A program made the translations under genes and the position numbers. 64,000 nt of DNA from CAZMGV01 sp964565925 (GTDB taxonomy: Bacteria; JAGRBM01; JAHCIT01): the NCBI GenBank assembly GCA_964565925.1, contig CAZMGV010000005.1:62001-126000 (forward strand), in the 5' to 3' direction. Positions 16,263-24,934 of this stretch are shown one piece after another. The notes below the pieces were generated by a model. The model ran no database searches. It saw nothing but the letters and a program-made list of their open reading frames with translations, and was not told where the DNA came from. Each line of letters opens with the position of its first letter. The first letter of the stretch is position 1.

Positions 16263-19018
16263 CTCCCGGTACCGATCCTGCTCCCATGCAGGCCTCCGAA
16301 TTCGAGGCAATGGCGGCCGTTGAGGACCGCCATTGGTGGTTCCGCGGAAAACGAGAAATTGTCACGCACCTGCTGCGCAAGGCTGGCGTAACCGGAAAAA
16401 TCCTCGACGCGGGATGTGGCACTGGCGGAAACCTGCCCGCCCTGATGGAGTTCGGCGAAGCCGTTGGAGTTGAGAAAGATCCGGTTGCACTTGAATTCGC
16501 CCGTCGGAAACATGGCGGACAGGTTGTCCAGGGTGAAATGACGGCGCTGCCGTTCCTGGACAGCGAGTTTGACGGGATCATCACCACCGACGTGCTGGAA
16601 CATGTCCCCGATGACCGCAAATCGCTGTCGGAACTGGTCCGGGTGCTGAAGCCGGGCGGGACGCTGCTGCTTACGGTCCCGGCGCATCCGTTCATGTGGA
16701 CGGGCCATGATGTCGTGCTGGGGCATGCGCGGCGATATACGATCGAGAGCTTTCGGGCGCTACTCGCGACGTCGAGGGACGTCGACATCGAGAACGTCTC
16801 TTATATGAACTGTGCTGCGTTCCCAGCCGCGGCTGTACAGCGGTGGAGGCGGGCAAGGCGGGAGCATGCTGTTGGCAAACCGGATCTCACCAGCGACACA
16901 GCCGATGTGCCGTCCGCTGCTGTGAACGAACTCGCCTTCGGGCTCTTTGCCGCGGAACGGTGGGTCCTCCCGCACTTTTCGCTTCCCTTCGGCGTGTCGA
17001 TTGTTGCCGTATTGCGGAAAAAAAAGGCAGTCGAGACGGAATACCCCGAAGCACACGGAGAGCCGTTACCCTTCGGCTGGCTGATGATAGCCGCTGCAAT
17101 GATGTTGCTATGCGCGCCAATCCTGACAGGCGAGTGGCTAAGCGGGCACGAAGGTCCGGCCTATCTGTTCCGTGCGGCCGAGTTTCATCGCCTGTTTGAG
17201 CAGGGTGCGTGGTATCCCAGATGGTGCGTCGATTTTTATTGGGGATATGGCTACCCGTTTTTTGTGTTCTACCCGCCAGGAGTTTTTTATCTGGCCTCCT
17301 TGTTTATGACGTTTGGTGCCGGTGCGGCGGCGGGCATACATATTGGAGCTGTAATCTCGAACCTGTTGATGGTGGTCGGCAGCTATCGCTTCGCATCACT
17401 ATTCACCCGGTCGCGTAGCGTTGCATTGGCTGCTGCCTTTGTAGCCTGCCTGGCAACATACCGTTTCGTCCAGTTTCACGTACGGACGGACTATGCCGAA
17501 GCTCTCGCGACCGGAATTCTACCATGGGTTCTGGTCGAAGCGACCATTCTGTGCCGTCGAAGCGATTTGCGGTCGGCAGGCCGGCTCGCGTTTCTTCTGG
17601 CGGCCGTATTTTACTCACACACTATCACTGCGGTGATCACTAGTGCCTGTTTGGGATTGATGGGATTGGCGATGATTTCCCGGCGCCGGCCCGCCGGGTT
17701 CTGGCGGATCGGGTTGGCTTCTGCGGCCGGGCTTGTGCTGGCCGCTGCATACTGGGTCCCGGCAATGCTGGAACAGAAATATGTCAATGCGGAAAAGTTG
17801 ATCGAAAAATCCTCTGTCATCAACTACGACTACGCGGATCACTTCCTTTATTTAAGCCAGCGGTTCAAGGGTGACTTTCTATATGGGGTATCGGTATCTG
17901 GACCAAACGATACAATGCCGTTCTCGAGTTCATGGCTCTTCTGCTCATTGGGGGGGGCGGCCATTTTCATGCTGCTGTTCCGGCCGGAATGGCGCCGTAA
18001 ACACTGGCCGGTTGTAACCAGCTGGCTGATGGCCAATTTCATGATGTTCGAGCCATCCATCTGGCTTTGGAGACATCTGCCGCTATTGAAATTTTTCCAG
18101 TTTCCCTGGCGCTTTCTGCTCCTGGATGCGGTGATGGCGGCTCCACTAACTGCCATCGTTTTGGATGAGGCGATTCGGTGGAAAAAGCCTGACCGGATAG
18201 TCGTTGGACTGTTATGGACGTGCCTCATAATTGCGGCTGGATTTTATTTCAGCTTTGCGGTCAGGGACACGTTCTGGATTGCCTTTTCAGGCGTACACCG
18301 GAACTCCACCGTGGTCGGCTGGTATTGGCCGTGGGTGTCATGCGCTGCTCTATTCGCAATGCTCGTCATCTTTTTGCTGGGTTCCGGGCATGTTCATCAT
18401 TATCTCCGGATCGTGGTGATCGGAGCGTTCCTGTTCGCGCTGCCCTGCTCGGTCTCGTCACTGCTCAAGGCGATGTACACGCCCATGAAAATAGACAATG
18501 ATCTCGCGCAGGCAATAGAAGAGCCCCTGTATATGCAACGCTATGGCGTCGTAACGCCTCTGGGTAATATCGTCCCGGTCGTTACTGCCGCGCAGGATGA
18601 ATATCTGCCGAAGACGGCACATGTTGATCCTGCAGTCCCTCCCAAAGCGCCTGCACGGATCGCATCGGGTTCCGGAACAGCCGTAATGGATAACCAATAC
18701 GGGGATCGGCGGATATACAACGTTAATATGGAAACTCCCGGCCGGTTCGAGGCGGCTTATTTTTACTATCCGGGAGTTCGCTTGAGTGCGGACGGAGTTG
18801 AGAGGGAACCGGAGATTGGACCAGACGGATCCGTAATGACCGATCTGGATGCCGGTCCTCATCGCATCGAGGTTTGGTATCAGGGTTCAAGGATACAGGC
18901 GATTTCCGGGGCAGTCAGCCTGGTCGGGTTTATTTGCGTTTCCATAATGTATTTCTTGAAGTTCTACGGATCGAAATATCGGTCATCTCCGAATGTCGAC
19001 GGAGATTCGGATCAATGA
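16259..19018 (+). CDS. SAM methyltransferase fused to PTPS_related-type polytopic membrane protein
   Basis: A 919-residue fusion. Residues 1-250 are a class I methyltransferase: VEDRHWWFRGKREIV, motif I ILDAGCGTGGN, and TDVLEHVPDD. From residue about 270 a polytopic membrane region of about ten hydrophobic segments begins. It carries YPRWCVDFYWGYGYPFFVFYPP, a signature of the 6-pyruvoyl-tetrahydropterin-synthase-related membrane family (GT-C-like fold). A periplasmic C-terminal domain and one last helix follow. The reading frame is continuous across the junction near base 17040, so the fusion is encoded as such. Neighbouring GT2 and the paralogous membrane gene suggest an envelope glycan or lipid-linked sugar pathway. 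The enzymatic role of the membrane half is inference. Confidence 0.85.
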   Translation: MTPGTDPAPMQASEFEAMAAVEDRHWWFRGKREIVTHLLRKAGVTGKILDAGCGTGGNLPALMEFGEAVGVEKDPVALEFARRKHGGQVVQGEMTALPFLDSEFDGIITTDVLEHVPDDRKSLSELVRVLKPGGTLLLTVPAHPFMWTGHDVVLGHARRYTIESFRALLATSRDVDIENVSYMNCAAFPAAAVQRWRRARREHAVGKPDLTSDTADVPSAAVNELAFGLFAAERWVLPHFSLPFGVSIVAVLRKKKAVETEYPEAHGEPLPFGWLMIAAAMMLLCAPILTGEWLSGHEGPAYLFRAAEFHRLFEQGAWYPRWCVDFYWGYGYPFFVFYPPGVFYLASLFMTFGAGAAAGIHIGAVISNLLMVVGSYRFASLFTRSRSVALAAAFVACLATYRFVQFHVRTDYAEALATGILPWVLVEATILCRRSDLRSAGRLAFLLAAVFYSHTITAVITSACLGLMGLAMISRRRPAGFWRIGLASAAGLVLAAAYWVPAMLEQKYVNAEKLIEKSSVINYDYADHFLYLSQRFKGDFLYGVSVSGPNDTMPFSSSWLFCSLGGAAIFMLLFRPEWRRKHWPVVTSWLMANFMMFEPSIWLWRHLPLLKFFQFPWRFLLLDAVMAAPLTAIVLDEAIRWKKPDRIVVGLLWTCLIIAAGFYFSFAVRDTFWIAFSGVHRNSTVVGWYWPWVSCAALFAMLVIFLLGSGHVHHYLRIVVIGAFLFALPCSVSSLLKAMYTPMKIDNDLAQAIEEPLYMQRYGVVTPLGNIVPVVTAAQDEYLPKTAHVDPAVPPKAPARIASGSGTAVMDNQYGDRRIYNVNMETPGRFEAAYFYYPGVRLSADGVEREPEIGPDGSVMTDLDAGPHRIEVWYQGSRIQAISGAVSLVGFICVSIMYFLKFYGSKYRSSPNVDGDSDQ

Positions 19019-20985
19019 TATCCGGCAAGGATGTCGTGAACGTTGGCCAAGGAGTTTCTGGCGAGTTGCCTGAGCATGCTCTCCTCTTGCGGATACTTTT
19101 GGTCGGCTTACTGATTTTAACAGCGGCGATCCCTTTCCTCTGCTGTGCCTGGTACGAAACGCATGACGGGTTGACGTACGCAGTGAGGGCCGCCGAGTGG
19201 TCTTACCAGTTTCAGAGCGACGGCGTTTACCCCCGGTGGGCATCGAACTTTTACTGGGGATTCGGATATCCGGTTTTCAACTACTTCCCTCCGCTCGCGT
19301 ACTTTCTCGGTCATCTCGTCATGCTCTCGGGACTGACGGCACCGGCAGCCATCAGATGTATCGAGCTCGCGGCTTTTCCGCTCGCGTTTTTCGGATTGTT
19401 CAGGCTTTGCCGCCTGTATGTCGACTCACAGAGCGCTTTTGTCGCATCGGTCGCCGGAATGCTCGTCCCGTACCGGCTCGTTGATGTCTACGTCCGCGGG
19501 GATCTGGCGGAGTCTCTTGCGTTCGCACTGTTCCCGTTCGTGCTGGCGGAAGCGGTTCTCTGTTCCCGTCGTTCCCATATCCGGGACGGTTTCAGGCTGG
19601 CCGTATCGCTTGCTCTCGTTTTCTATGCTCATACGCTCACGTCATTCATGTGCTCAATCGCGCTGGCGGTATTCGGTCTCTATCAATTGCGGTTTCGCCG
19701 TTGGGGCGGCTTCTTCCGGATCGGTGGCTGGAGCGCAGTGGGGCTGTGCCTGTCAGCGGCCAGCTGGAGTCCGGCTGTCATTGAACGCAAATACGTCAAT
19801 GTAAATGTGGCCACGCATGCACGCGAATTCTATTCTTACTTCTGGGGCGATCACTTCCTCGAATGGTGGCAACGATTCGATCCTTCATTCGGTTTCGGGC
19901 CGTCCGTGGCAGGACCGGCCGACCAGATGAATTTCATGATCAGCTTTGTGATCCTGGGGGCGCTGATCTGGGCCATAATATCCCTGAAGACGCCTGAAGG
20001 CCGGAGCCGGTACGGCGTATTGCTCGCCGCATTTGCTGCAGTTCAGTTAATGATGCTTGGGATCTCACGTCCTCTGTGGGCACACGTTCCATTTTTCCCT
20101 TTTTTCCAGTTCCCCTGGCGTTTCCTGATTCTCGACTCAATTCTGGGCACGCTGGTTCTGGCAAAAGTTCTGGAAGAACTTTCTCCCGGGAGATGGCAGA
20201 CGCTTTATCTGGCACCGGTCATGGCCACCGGCGTGGGTATTGCGGCTGTCATTTTCAAAACGCCATGGACCGGTCTGTCCGGAACACCTGCGGTCTGGCT
20301 CGGAGCGATCGCGGCGGTGGCAGCCGTGCTGACGGTAGTTCGATATAAGGGGCTGGATCGCTGGGCGCTTCTGGCGCTATGGGCGATTACGGTCCCGGTG
20401 ATGGCAAGTGTCGTCGGGCACGCACAGAAAACGGAATTTCCGTCGGCGGTGATCTGGCATAATCCGAGTTTTACCGACCCGGTAATTAGGGAGCAGACTA
20501 CGCTTCGCCGCCGCGACGGCGTGATGGAGCCCCTTCAGACGACCGGCACGAACGAGTTCCTTCCGCTTACAGCCGATCCTCCGCCGATTGAAGCCATGCG
20601 CGCCGTTGTACAATTCGAAGGGCAATTGGAGGGCGCTGCATACAAGCTGGTGGAACGGACTGGTACCAGGAGGATGTGGGAGGTCGTCACACCATCGACC
20701 CAGATGGTGCTGCTACCGATATTTTTCTTCCCCGGCATGTCAGTCGAACTGAACAGTCAGGCAGTTGCTCCGCTGCCGGGAAAATACGGGCTGCTCCGGG
20801 TCTCGGTTCCTCCCGGGCTCAACCAGGTGGCTGTTCATTACGACGGAACCGCTGTGCAGCATCTGAGCGAACTGGTGTCGCTGGTATCGGTCATTCTGCT
20901 GGCGGGATTGTGGGTGCTGGTGCGGATACGCGAGCGGGTCCAGGGCGAGGTGGATGGTTCGAGTCAGGGAGTGGCGGGGAAGTAG
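19015..20985 (+). CDS. PTPS_related-type polytopic membrane protein, paralogue of preceding gene
   Basis: A 656-residue membrane protein homologous to the second half of the upstream fusion: YPRWASNFYWGFGYPVFNYFPP, VFYAHTLTSFMCS, and PFFQFPWRFLILD have direct counterparts there. I use the ATG at 19015, where ATGA overlaps the previous stop; longer frames only read antisense to nothing coherent. About ten membrane segments precede a C-terminal extracytoplasmic domain and one final helix. It is probably a GT-C-like glycosyltransferase or transporter working with the GT2-made lipid-linked sugar. Its last 22 bases overlap the convergent ftsB gene. Confidence 0.85.
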   Translation: MISGKDVVNVGQGVSGELPEHALLLRILLVGLLILTAAIPFLCCAWYETHDGLTYAVRAAEWSYQFQSDGVYPRWASNFYWGFGYPVFNYFPPLAYFLGHLVMLSGLTAPAAIRCIELAAFPLAFFGLFRLCRLYVDSQSAFVASVAGMLVPYRLVDVYVRGDLAESLAFALFPFVLAEAVLCSRRSHIRDGFRLAVSLALVFYAHTLTSFMCSIALAVFGLYQLRFRRWGGFFRIGGWSAVGLCLSAASWSPAVIERKYVNVNVATHAREFYSYFWGDHFLEWWQRFDPSFGFGPSVAGPADQMNFMISFVILGALIWAIISLKTPEGRSRYGVLLAAFAAVQLMMLGISRPLWAHVPFFPFFQFPWRFLILDSILGTLVLAKVLEELSPGRWQTLYLAPVMATGVGIAAVIFKTPWTGLSGTPAVWLGAIAAVAAVLTVVRYKGLDRWALLALWAITVPVMASVVGHAQKTEFPSAVIWHNPSFTDPVIREQTTLRRRDGVMEPLQTTGTNEFLPLTADPPPIEAMRAVVQFEGQLEGAAYKLVERTGTRRMWEVVTPSTQMVLLPIFFFPGMSVELNSQAVAPLPGKYGLLRVSVPPGLNQVAVHYDGTAVQHLSELVSLVSVILLAGLWVLVRIRERVQGEVDGSSQGVAGK

Positions 20986-21251
20986 TAGACAATTTCGCCG
21001 GGCTTCACCATCCCGAGATCATCCCGGGCAATGGTTTCCACATATGTCATGTCATTCTTGAGGCGTTCGCGTTCGCGGTCGAGCGAGGCTATGCGCTCTT
21101 TCATGGAGCCGACACGTTCTTCGACCCGGCGCAACTCCCGTCGTTCGTAAAACAGCTCGGAACCGTTACGCGCAAGGTGCCAGAATAACGCCAGCGAACC
21201 GAGCGTTCCGACCGATACCATGATCCAGCGTCGCCACATCGTAGAAATCAT
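20964..21251 (-). CDS. ftsB: FtsB/DivIC-type septum formation protein
   Basis: The 95-residue bitopic protein has a short basic cytoplasmic start, one membrane helix (residues about 10-27), a coiled coil (residues about 33-70, ERRELRRVEERVGSMKERI ... DRERERLKND), and the family C-terminus ETIARDDLGMVKPGEIVYYF. It is a divisome scaffold acting with FtsL and FtsQ. The ARDDLGMVKPGE block is diagnostic. The gene overlaps the upstream convergent membrane-protein gene by 22 bases at the 3' ends. Confidence 0.9.
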   Translation of the reverse strand: MISTMWRRWIMVSVGTLGSLALFWHLARNGSELFYERRELRRVEERVGSMKERIASLDRERERLKNDMTYVETIARDDLGMVKPGEIVYYFPATP

Positions 21252-21408
21252 CTTTATCAGTTTCCGGGATTCACCGTCAAGTGTTTGATTTAATTGGGAG
21301 ATTCCCGTTTCTTATGGAGTCGGTTATGGAGACGGGCTATCGTGGGGTTTACGCCTCTCCAATGGACGGGTATAAAGCCGTTGATCTGGATCAGTTGGAG
21401 GAGCCGCC

Positions 21409-21960
21409 TTGAGCGAGGAACAGTCATTCGTGAAACGCCGCCACATGTTCATCGAGCCCCAGGAGCAGACCGTATTTATGGTTCGTGCCTGGATATATTG
21501 CCTCATATTCTTCGGCGTGGCCTTCACGATCATCTACCACCCAGGCCCCCAGTGGCAGCTTTCGGACGCCCAGCGGGCGACCAACCAGTTCCTTTTCTAT
21601 CACGCAGACAAATGGCCGTGGCTGATCCTTCCGTTCGCATTGGTCGGACTGGTATCTGTTATCGGCAGCCACCGGATATTCGGACCGGTACTGGGTCTCA
21701 AGAATACGATCCGGCGCGTGCTGGACAAGGACCTGTCGGTACACTTCAGCGGCCGGCCGGGCGATCATTTCGAGGAGCTGGCCATTCTGGTGAACCAGCT
21801 GGTCGATCAGAACCGTAACGACATGAAAACCCTCAAGAACATCTCGCAGCAGGTCAAGACGGATCTGGCAGCCGGGCGCACGGCCGAAGCCGCGGCCGGG
21901 GTCAACCGGCTGGTTGACGAACTCGCCAAGTACCGCCTAGAGTTCAAGCAAGATGGCTGA
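21409..21960 (+). CDS. Membrane protein with HAMP-like linker and no output domain
   Basis: A 183-residue protein with two membrane helices (residues about 26-45 and 72-90) flanking a short periplasmic loop. A HAMP-like segment (HRIFGPVLGLKNTIRRVLDKDLSVHFSGRPGDHFEELAILVNQLVDQ) and about 45 helical residues then end the protein. No kinase, cyclase or chemotaxis output follows. The start is TTG with GGAGGAG (21397-21403) five bases upstream, an unusually good site for a TTG start. The stop at 21960 overlaps the trp leader peptide start by eight bases. Function unknown. Confidence 0.75.
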   Translation: MSEEQSFVKRRHMFIEPQEQTVFMVRAWIYCLIFFGVAFTIIYHPGPQWQLSDAQRATNQFLFYHADKWPWLILPFALVGLVSVIGSHRIFGPVLGLKNTIRRVLDKDLSVHFSGRPGDHFEELAILVNQLVDQNRNDMKTLKNISQQVKTDLAAGRTAEAAAGVNRLVDELAKYRLEFKQDG

Positions 21961-22009
21961 AACGCTCAACATCTCCGTTCTTCTCCGCTGGTGGCCCGCC
22001 CGGGCCTGA
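21953..22009 (+). CDS. trpL: trp leader peptide (18 residues, tandem Trp codons)
   Basis: The ATG at 21953 opens an 18-codon reading frame MAETLNISVLLRWWPARA followed by TGA at 22007-22009, 147 bases before trpE. Two consecutive TGG Trp codons lie near the end, the classic arrangement for ribosome-stalling attenuation. The N-terminus MAxTxNIS and the WW-x-AR end closely resemble the Sinorhizobium trpE(G) leader peptide as I recall it. The ATG sits inside the last codons of the upstream HAMP-protein gene in another frame. Attenuation is inferred from position, codon content and the competing hairpins that follow. Confidence 0.75.
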   Translation: MAETLNISVLLRWWPARA

Positions 22010-22056
22010 CCAACTCGCGTTCATTACGCACAAGTTTAAATCCAATGTCCGTACCT

Positions 22057-22113
22057 CCGGCGCCACGCAGCCCCGGTGACAATCACTGACACCTGAGTTA
22101 GTTCAGGTGCCGG
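22057..22113 (+). promoter_or_regulatory. Candidate trp attenuator with competing stem-loops
   Basis: Between trpL and trpE two mutually exclusive hairpins can form. One is CACCTGA (22090-22096) with TCAGGTG (22103-22109), loop of six. The other is CCGGCGCC (22057-22064) with GGTGCCGG (22106-22113), eight pairs with one G-U. They share bases 22106-22109, as expected of terminator/antiterminator or sequester/release pairs. I see no T-run after the hairpin, so if it acts it may do so through another terminator type or through access to the trpE start. Confidence 0.5.
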
Positions 22114-22156
22114 TTCCCAAAGGCGTACCGGCCCGGTCCGCCAGAAACGGTTTCGT

Positions 22157-23644
22157 ATGAACCAGATCCAGCCTGATTTTACCGCTTTTGAACGGCTTGC
22201 CCGTTCCGGCGACGCAAAACTGATCCCGCTGTACCGCCAGATGGTGGCCGATCTCGACACGCCGCTCTCGGTCTACCGCAAGCTCGCCAGCGAAAAGCCG
22301 TCGTTCCTTTTGGAGAGCGCCGAGGGTGGGGAGCGCTGGGGCCGGTATTCGATCATCGGCGTGGGAGCCCGCGAGATCGTCCGCTGCAAGAACCGAAGGG
22401 TGGAGATTATCCGTGGTGACGGCCGCGAAATCCGCGACGTGGAGGGCAACCCGCTCGATATCGTTCGGGAAAAGCTGCTCAAGAGCCCGTTCGCCCAGGT
22501 CCCGGGCCTGCCGAAATTCTTCGGCGGTGCTGTGGGTTATCTGGCCTACGATTCGGTTCGCTATTTCGAGAAGCTTCCGGACAAACTGCCGGACGATCTA
22601 GAATGTTACGACTTCGAGTTCATCTTTACGAACCGGATCGTCGTGTTCGACAACGTCACCCGCCAGATGACGCTCGTGACGGTGGCCGATCTGGACGCTC
22701 ATCCGACGCCGGAGCGGGCGCGTGCCGTCGCCGCCGAAGAGCTGATGGAGATGGTGGCCACAGTGAAAGGTCAGCTTCCTGAACTGCCCGACGCGCCGGG
22801 CGGGGAGCTTACCGTTCATCCCAACACGCCGCAGGCCGACTACGAGCGGGCTGTCCGCATGTCGAAGGAATACATCGCCGCCGGAGATATTTTTCAGGTG
22901 GTGCTGTCGCAGCGGTTTACGGCGAACGTCGAAATGGACGCGTTCCAGCTCTACCGGGCGCTCCGGGTCGTGAACCCGTCGCCGTATCTGTTTCTGCTCG
23001 AGTTTGACGGCTATGCGCTGGTAGGCTCATCACCGGAAGTGCTGGTCCGGCTTGATGGCGACGAAGTCACGGTCAGGCCGATCGCCGGGACTCTCCCCCG
23101 CGGCAAGACGCTCGAAGAAGATCTCTCGAACGAGAAGAAGCTGCTGGCCGATCCCAAGGAACGGGCCGAGCACATCATGCTGGTGGACCTCGGCCGAAAC
23201 GACGTGGGCCGCGTGGCCGCTCCGGGTTCCGTGAAGGTGAGCGATCTGATGGTGATCGAGAAATACAGCCATGTGATGCATATCGTCTCGAACGTCATCG
23301 GCAAGCTGGCACCCGGGAAAGATGCCTTCGATGTGCTCACGGCGGCGTTCCCGGCCGGGACGCTCTCGGGTGCACCCAAAATCCGCGCGATGGAGATCAT
23401 CGACGAGATGGAACGTTCGCGCCGCGGCTGGTATGGCGGTGCGGTCGGGTATTTCTCCCCGACCGGCGAGATGGATTTCTGCATCGCGATCCGGACGTTC
23501 TACCTTTCCGGAAAGCAGGTCCACTGGCAGGCGGGGGCGGGGATCGTCGCCGACTCCGTGCCTGAGAGCGAACACAAGGAATGTCTGGCCAAGTCGGCTG
23601 CGCTTCGCCGCGCCCTCGAGATGGCGATGAAAGGTCTGTCATGA
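22157..23644 (+). CDS. trpE: Anthranilate synthase component I
   Basis: The 495-residue chorismate-binding subunit catalyses the first committed step of tryptophan synthesis with TrpG. Seen in the sequence are the N-terminal tryptophan-feedback element SFLLES (about residue 52), the [11 protein letters not shown] and [10 protein letters not shown] blocks, [22 protein letters not shown], and the catalytic [16 protein letters not shown] ... [17 protein letters not shown] ... [12 protein letters not shown]. Length is standard. It overlaps trpG by four bases (ATGA) and follows a Trp-codon-rich leader, so control by tryptophan is expected at both enzyme and transcript level. Confidence 0.96.
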   Translation: MNQIQPDFTAFERLARSGDAKLIPLYRQMVADLDTPLSVYRKLASEKPSFLLESAEGGERWGRYSIIGVGAREIVRCKNRRVEIIRGDGREIRDVEGNPLDIVREKLLKSPFAQVPGLPKFFGGAVGYLAYDSVRYFEKLPDKLPDDLECYDFEFIFTNRIVVFDNVTRQMTLVTVADLDAHPTPERARAVAAEELMEMVATVKGQLPELPDAPGGELTVHPNTPQADYERAVRMSKEYIAAGDIFQVVLSQRFTANVEMDAFQLYRALRVVNPSPYLFLLEFDGYALVGSSPEVLVRLDGDEVTVRPIAGTLPRGKTLEEDLSNEKKLLADPKERAEHIMLVDLGRNDVGRVAAPGSVKVSDLMVIEKYSHVMHIVSNVIGKLAPGKDAFDVLTAAFPAGTLSGAPKIRAMEIIDEMERSRRGWYGGAVGYFSPTGEMDFCIAIRTFYLSGKQVHWQAGAGIVADSVPESEHKECLAKSAALRRALEMAMKGLS

Positions 23645-24231
23645 TCCTTCTGATCGATAACTACGATTCGTTTACGTACAATCTCTTTCAGTACCTCTCC
23701 GAACTCGGCGCGGAGGTGAAGGTCGTCCGCAACGACCAGATCACCGTCGAGGAGATCGAGAAGCTGAAGCCGCAGGGCATTGTCGTCAGCCCCGGCCCCT
23801 GCACGCCCAACGAAGCGGGTATCAGCCTGGGTGTGTTCGAGAAACTGGCTGGCAAATATCCGGTCTTCGGTGTGTGTCTCGGCCATCAGTCGATGGGGCA
23901 GGCGTTCGGCGGCAAGGTGATCCGGGCGAAACTCCCCATGCACGGAAAGGTGAGCGAGATCCATCACGACGGGAAGGGCGTATTCGCCGGACTTCAGAAC
24001 CCGTTCCCGGCGACCCGCTATCATTCGCTGGTTGTGGAGAAGGGCTCGCTCCCGCCCACTCTTGAAGTGAGCGCCTGGACCGACGACGGAGAGATCATGG
24101 GCCTGCGCCACAAGGCACTGCCGGTCGAAGGGGTCCAGTTCCACCCTGAGTCGATCCTCACGACCGAGGGGAAGAAGTTGATCGCCAACTTCCTGAAGAC
24201 CTGCGGCGTGGATCTGCGCAAAACCGCCTGA
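23641..24231 (+). CDS. trpG: Anthranilate synthase glutamine amidotransferase component
   Basis: The 196-residue class I amidotransferase begins [14 protein letters not shown], carries the nucleophile in [16 protein letters not shown], and has the His-Glu pair in [10 protein letters not shown]. It supplies ammonia to TrpE. The start at 23641 overlaps the trpE stop as ATGA; a longer in-frame start 60 bases upstream would lie inside trpE and lacks support. Such subunits can also serve PabB, but adjacency to trpE makes the Trp role primary. No trpD or trpC follows; the next gene is a thioesterase 142 bases downstream. Confidence 0.96.
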   Translation: MILLIDNYDSFTYNLFQYLSELGAEVKVVRNDQITVEEIEKLKPQGIVVSPGPCTPNEAGISLGVFEKLAGKYPVFGVCLGHQSMGQAFGGKVIRAKLPMHGKVSEIHHDGKGVFAGLQNPFPATRYHSLVVEKGSLPPTLEVSAWTDDGEIMGLRHKALPVEGVQFHPESILTTEGKKLIANFLKTCGVDLRKTA

Positions 24232-24373
24232 AAATCCGGCCAAAAGCCCGGTCGGGAGAATATTTCGCAGGTCCTGTAATAATGGCCGGTCACGCGACCT
24301 AACAGGGGGAGGGCGGTAAAATCGCCGCCTGAAACCCCTTAAACCCCCGGTCACCGGGAGAGGTCACGCGATC

Positions 24374-24934
24374 ATGCCTGAAATCCATGCGAACCAGTCC
24401 GCCAATACGCCCGCTAATCCCCTTGGCACAGCCCGCCAGCGTACCTTTGATTGGATCGACCCGAAGTCGATCCAGGCCAAGGTCCCCGGAAAGACCGGCC
24501 TCGAGTTCCTGAAGTCGCTCGACCCGGCCCATTCGGCGCCCATTGCCGAGTGTCTCGATTTCCAGTTAACCGAGGTCGAGAACGGCCGGGTCGTGTTCGA
24601 AATTACCCCGGCCGAATACCACTACAACCCGATGGGCTCCATGCACGGTGGTGTCATGTGCACGCTGTGCGATTCCGCCACCGGCGCGGCGGTACACTCC
24701 ACACTGGCGGCAGGCATGGCCTACACGTCGCTTGAGGTGAAGGTGAACTTCCTGAAAGCCGTGACCTCGAAGACCGGCAGGCTCCGGTGCGAAGGGAAAG
24801 TCGTCTCGTCGGGAAGCCGAGTGGCCGTTTCGGAAGCCCGTTTGACCGACGCGAGCGGCAAGCTGTACGCAACCGCAAACAGCACCTGCCTGATCTTCGA
24901 GATGGGCGCCGGGACGGGAAAGCCAAATGGCTAA
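24374..24934 (+). CDS. PaaI-family hotdog thioesterase
   Basis: The 186-residue protein has a hotdog domain preceded by about 50 residues (RQRTFDWIDPKSI ... GLEFLKSLDPAHSAPIAECLDFQLTEVENG), an arrangement common in PaaI-like proteins of this length. The active-site signature is NPMGSMHGGVMCTLCDSATG, followed by YTSLEVKVNFLKAV. It should cleave an acyl- or aryl-CoA thioester; the substrate is unknown. It has GGGAGAGG about ten bases before the ATG. Its last eight bases overlap the following ECF sigma factor gene. It is only distantly similar to the thioesterase near the left end. Confidence 0.85.
   Translation: MPEIHANQSANTPANPLGTARQRTFDWIDPKSIQAKVPGKTGLEFLKSLDPAHSAPIAECLDFQLTEVENGRVVFEITPAEYHYNPMGSMHGGVMCTLCDSATGAAVHSTLAAGMAYTSLEVKVNFLKAVTSKTGRLRCEGKVVSSGSRVAVSEARLTDASGKLYATANSTCLIFEMGAGTGKPNG

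Noticed and set aside
18874..19014. Extended N-terminus of the second PTPS_related-type membrane protein
   Set aside because: It lies wholly within the upstream gene in another frame; the ATGA overlap at 19015 matches the rest of the operon.
24304..24340. Hairpin-like AGGGG...CCCCT around GGCG/CGCC after trpG, possible terminator
   Set aside because: The inner stem is only four pairs, and there is no T-run on the plus strand.
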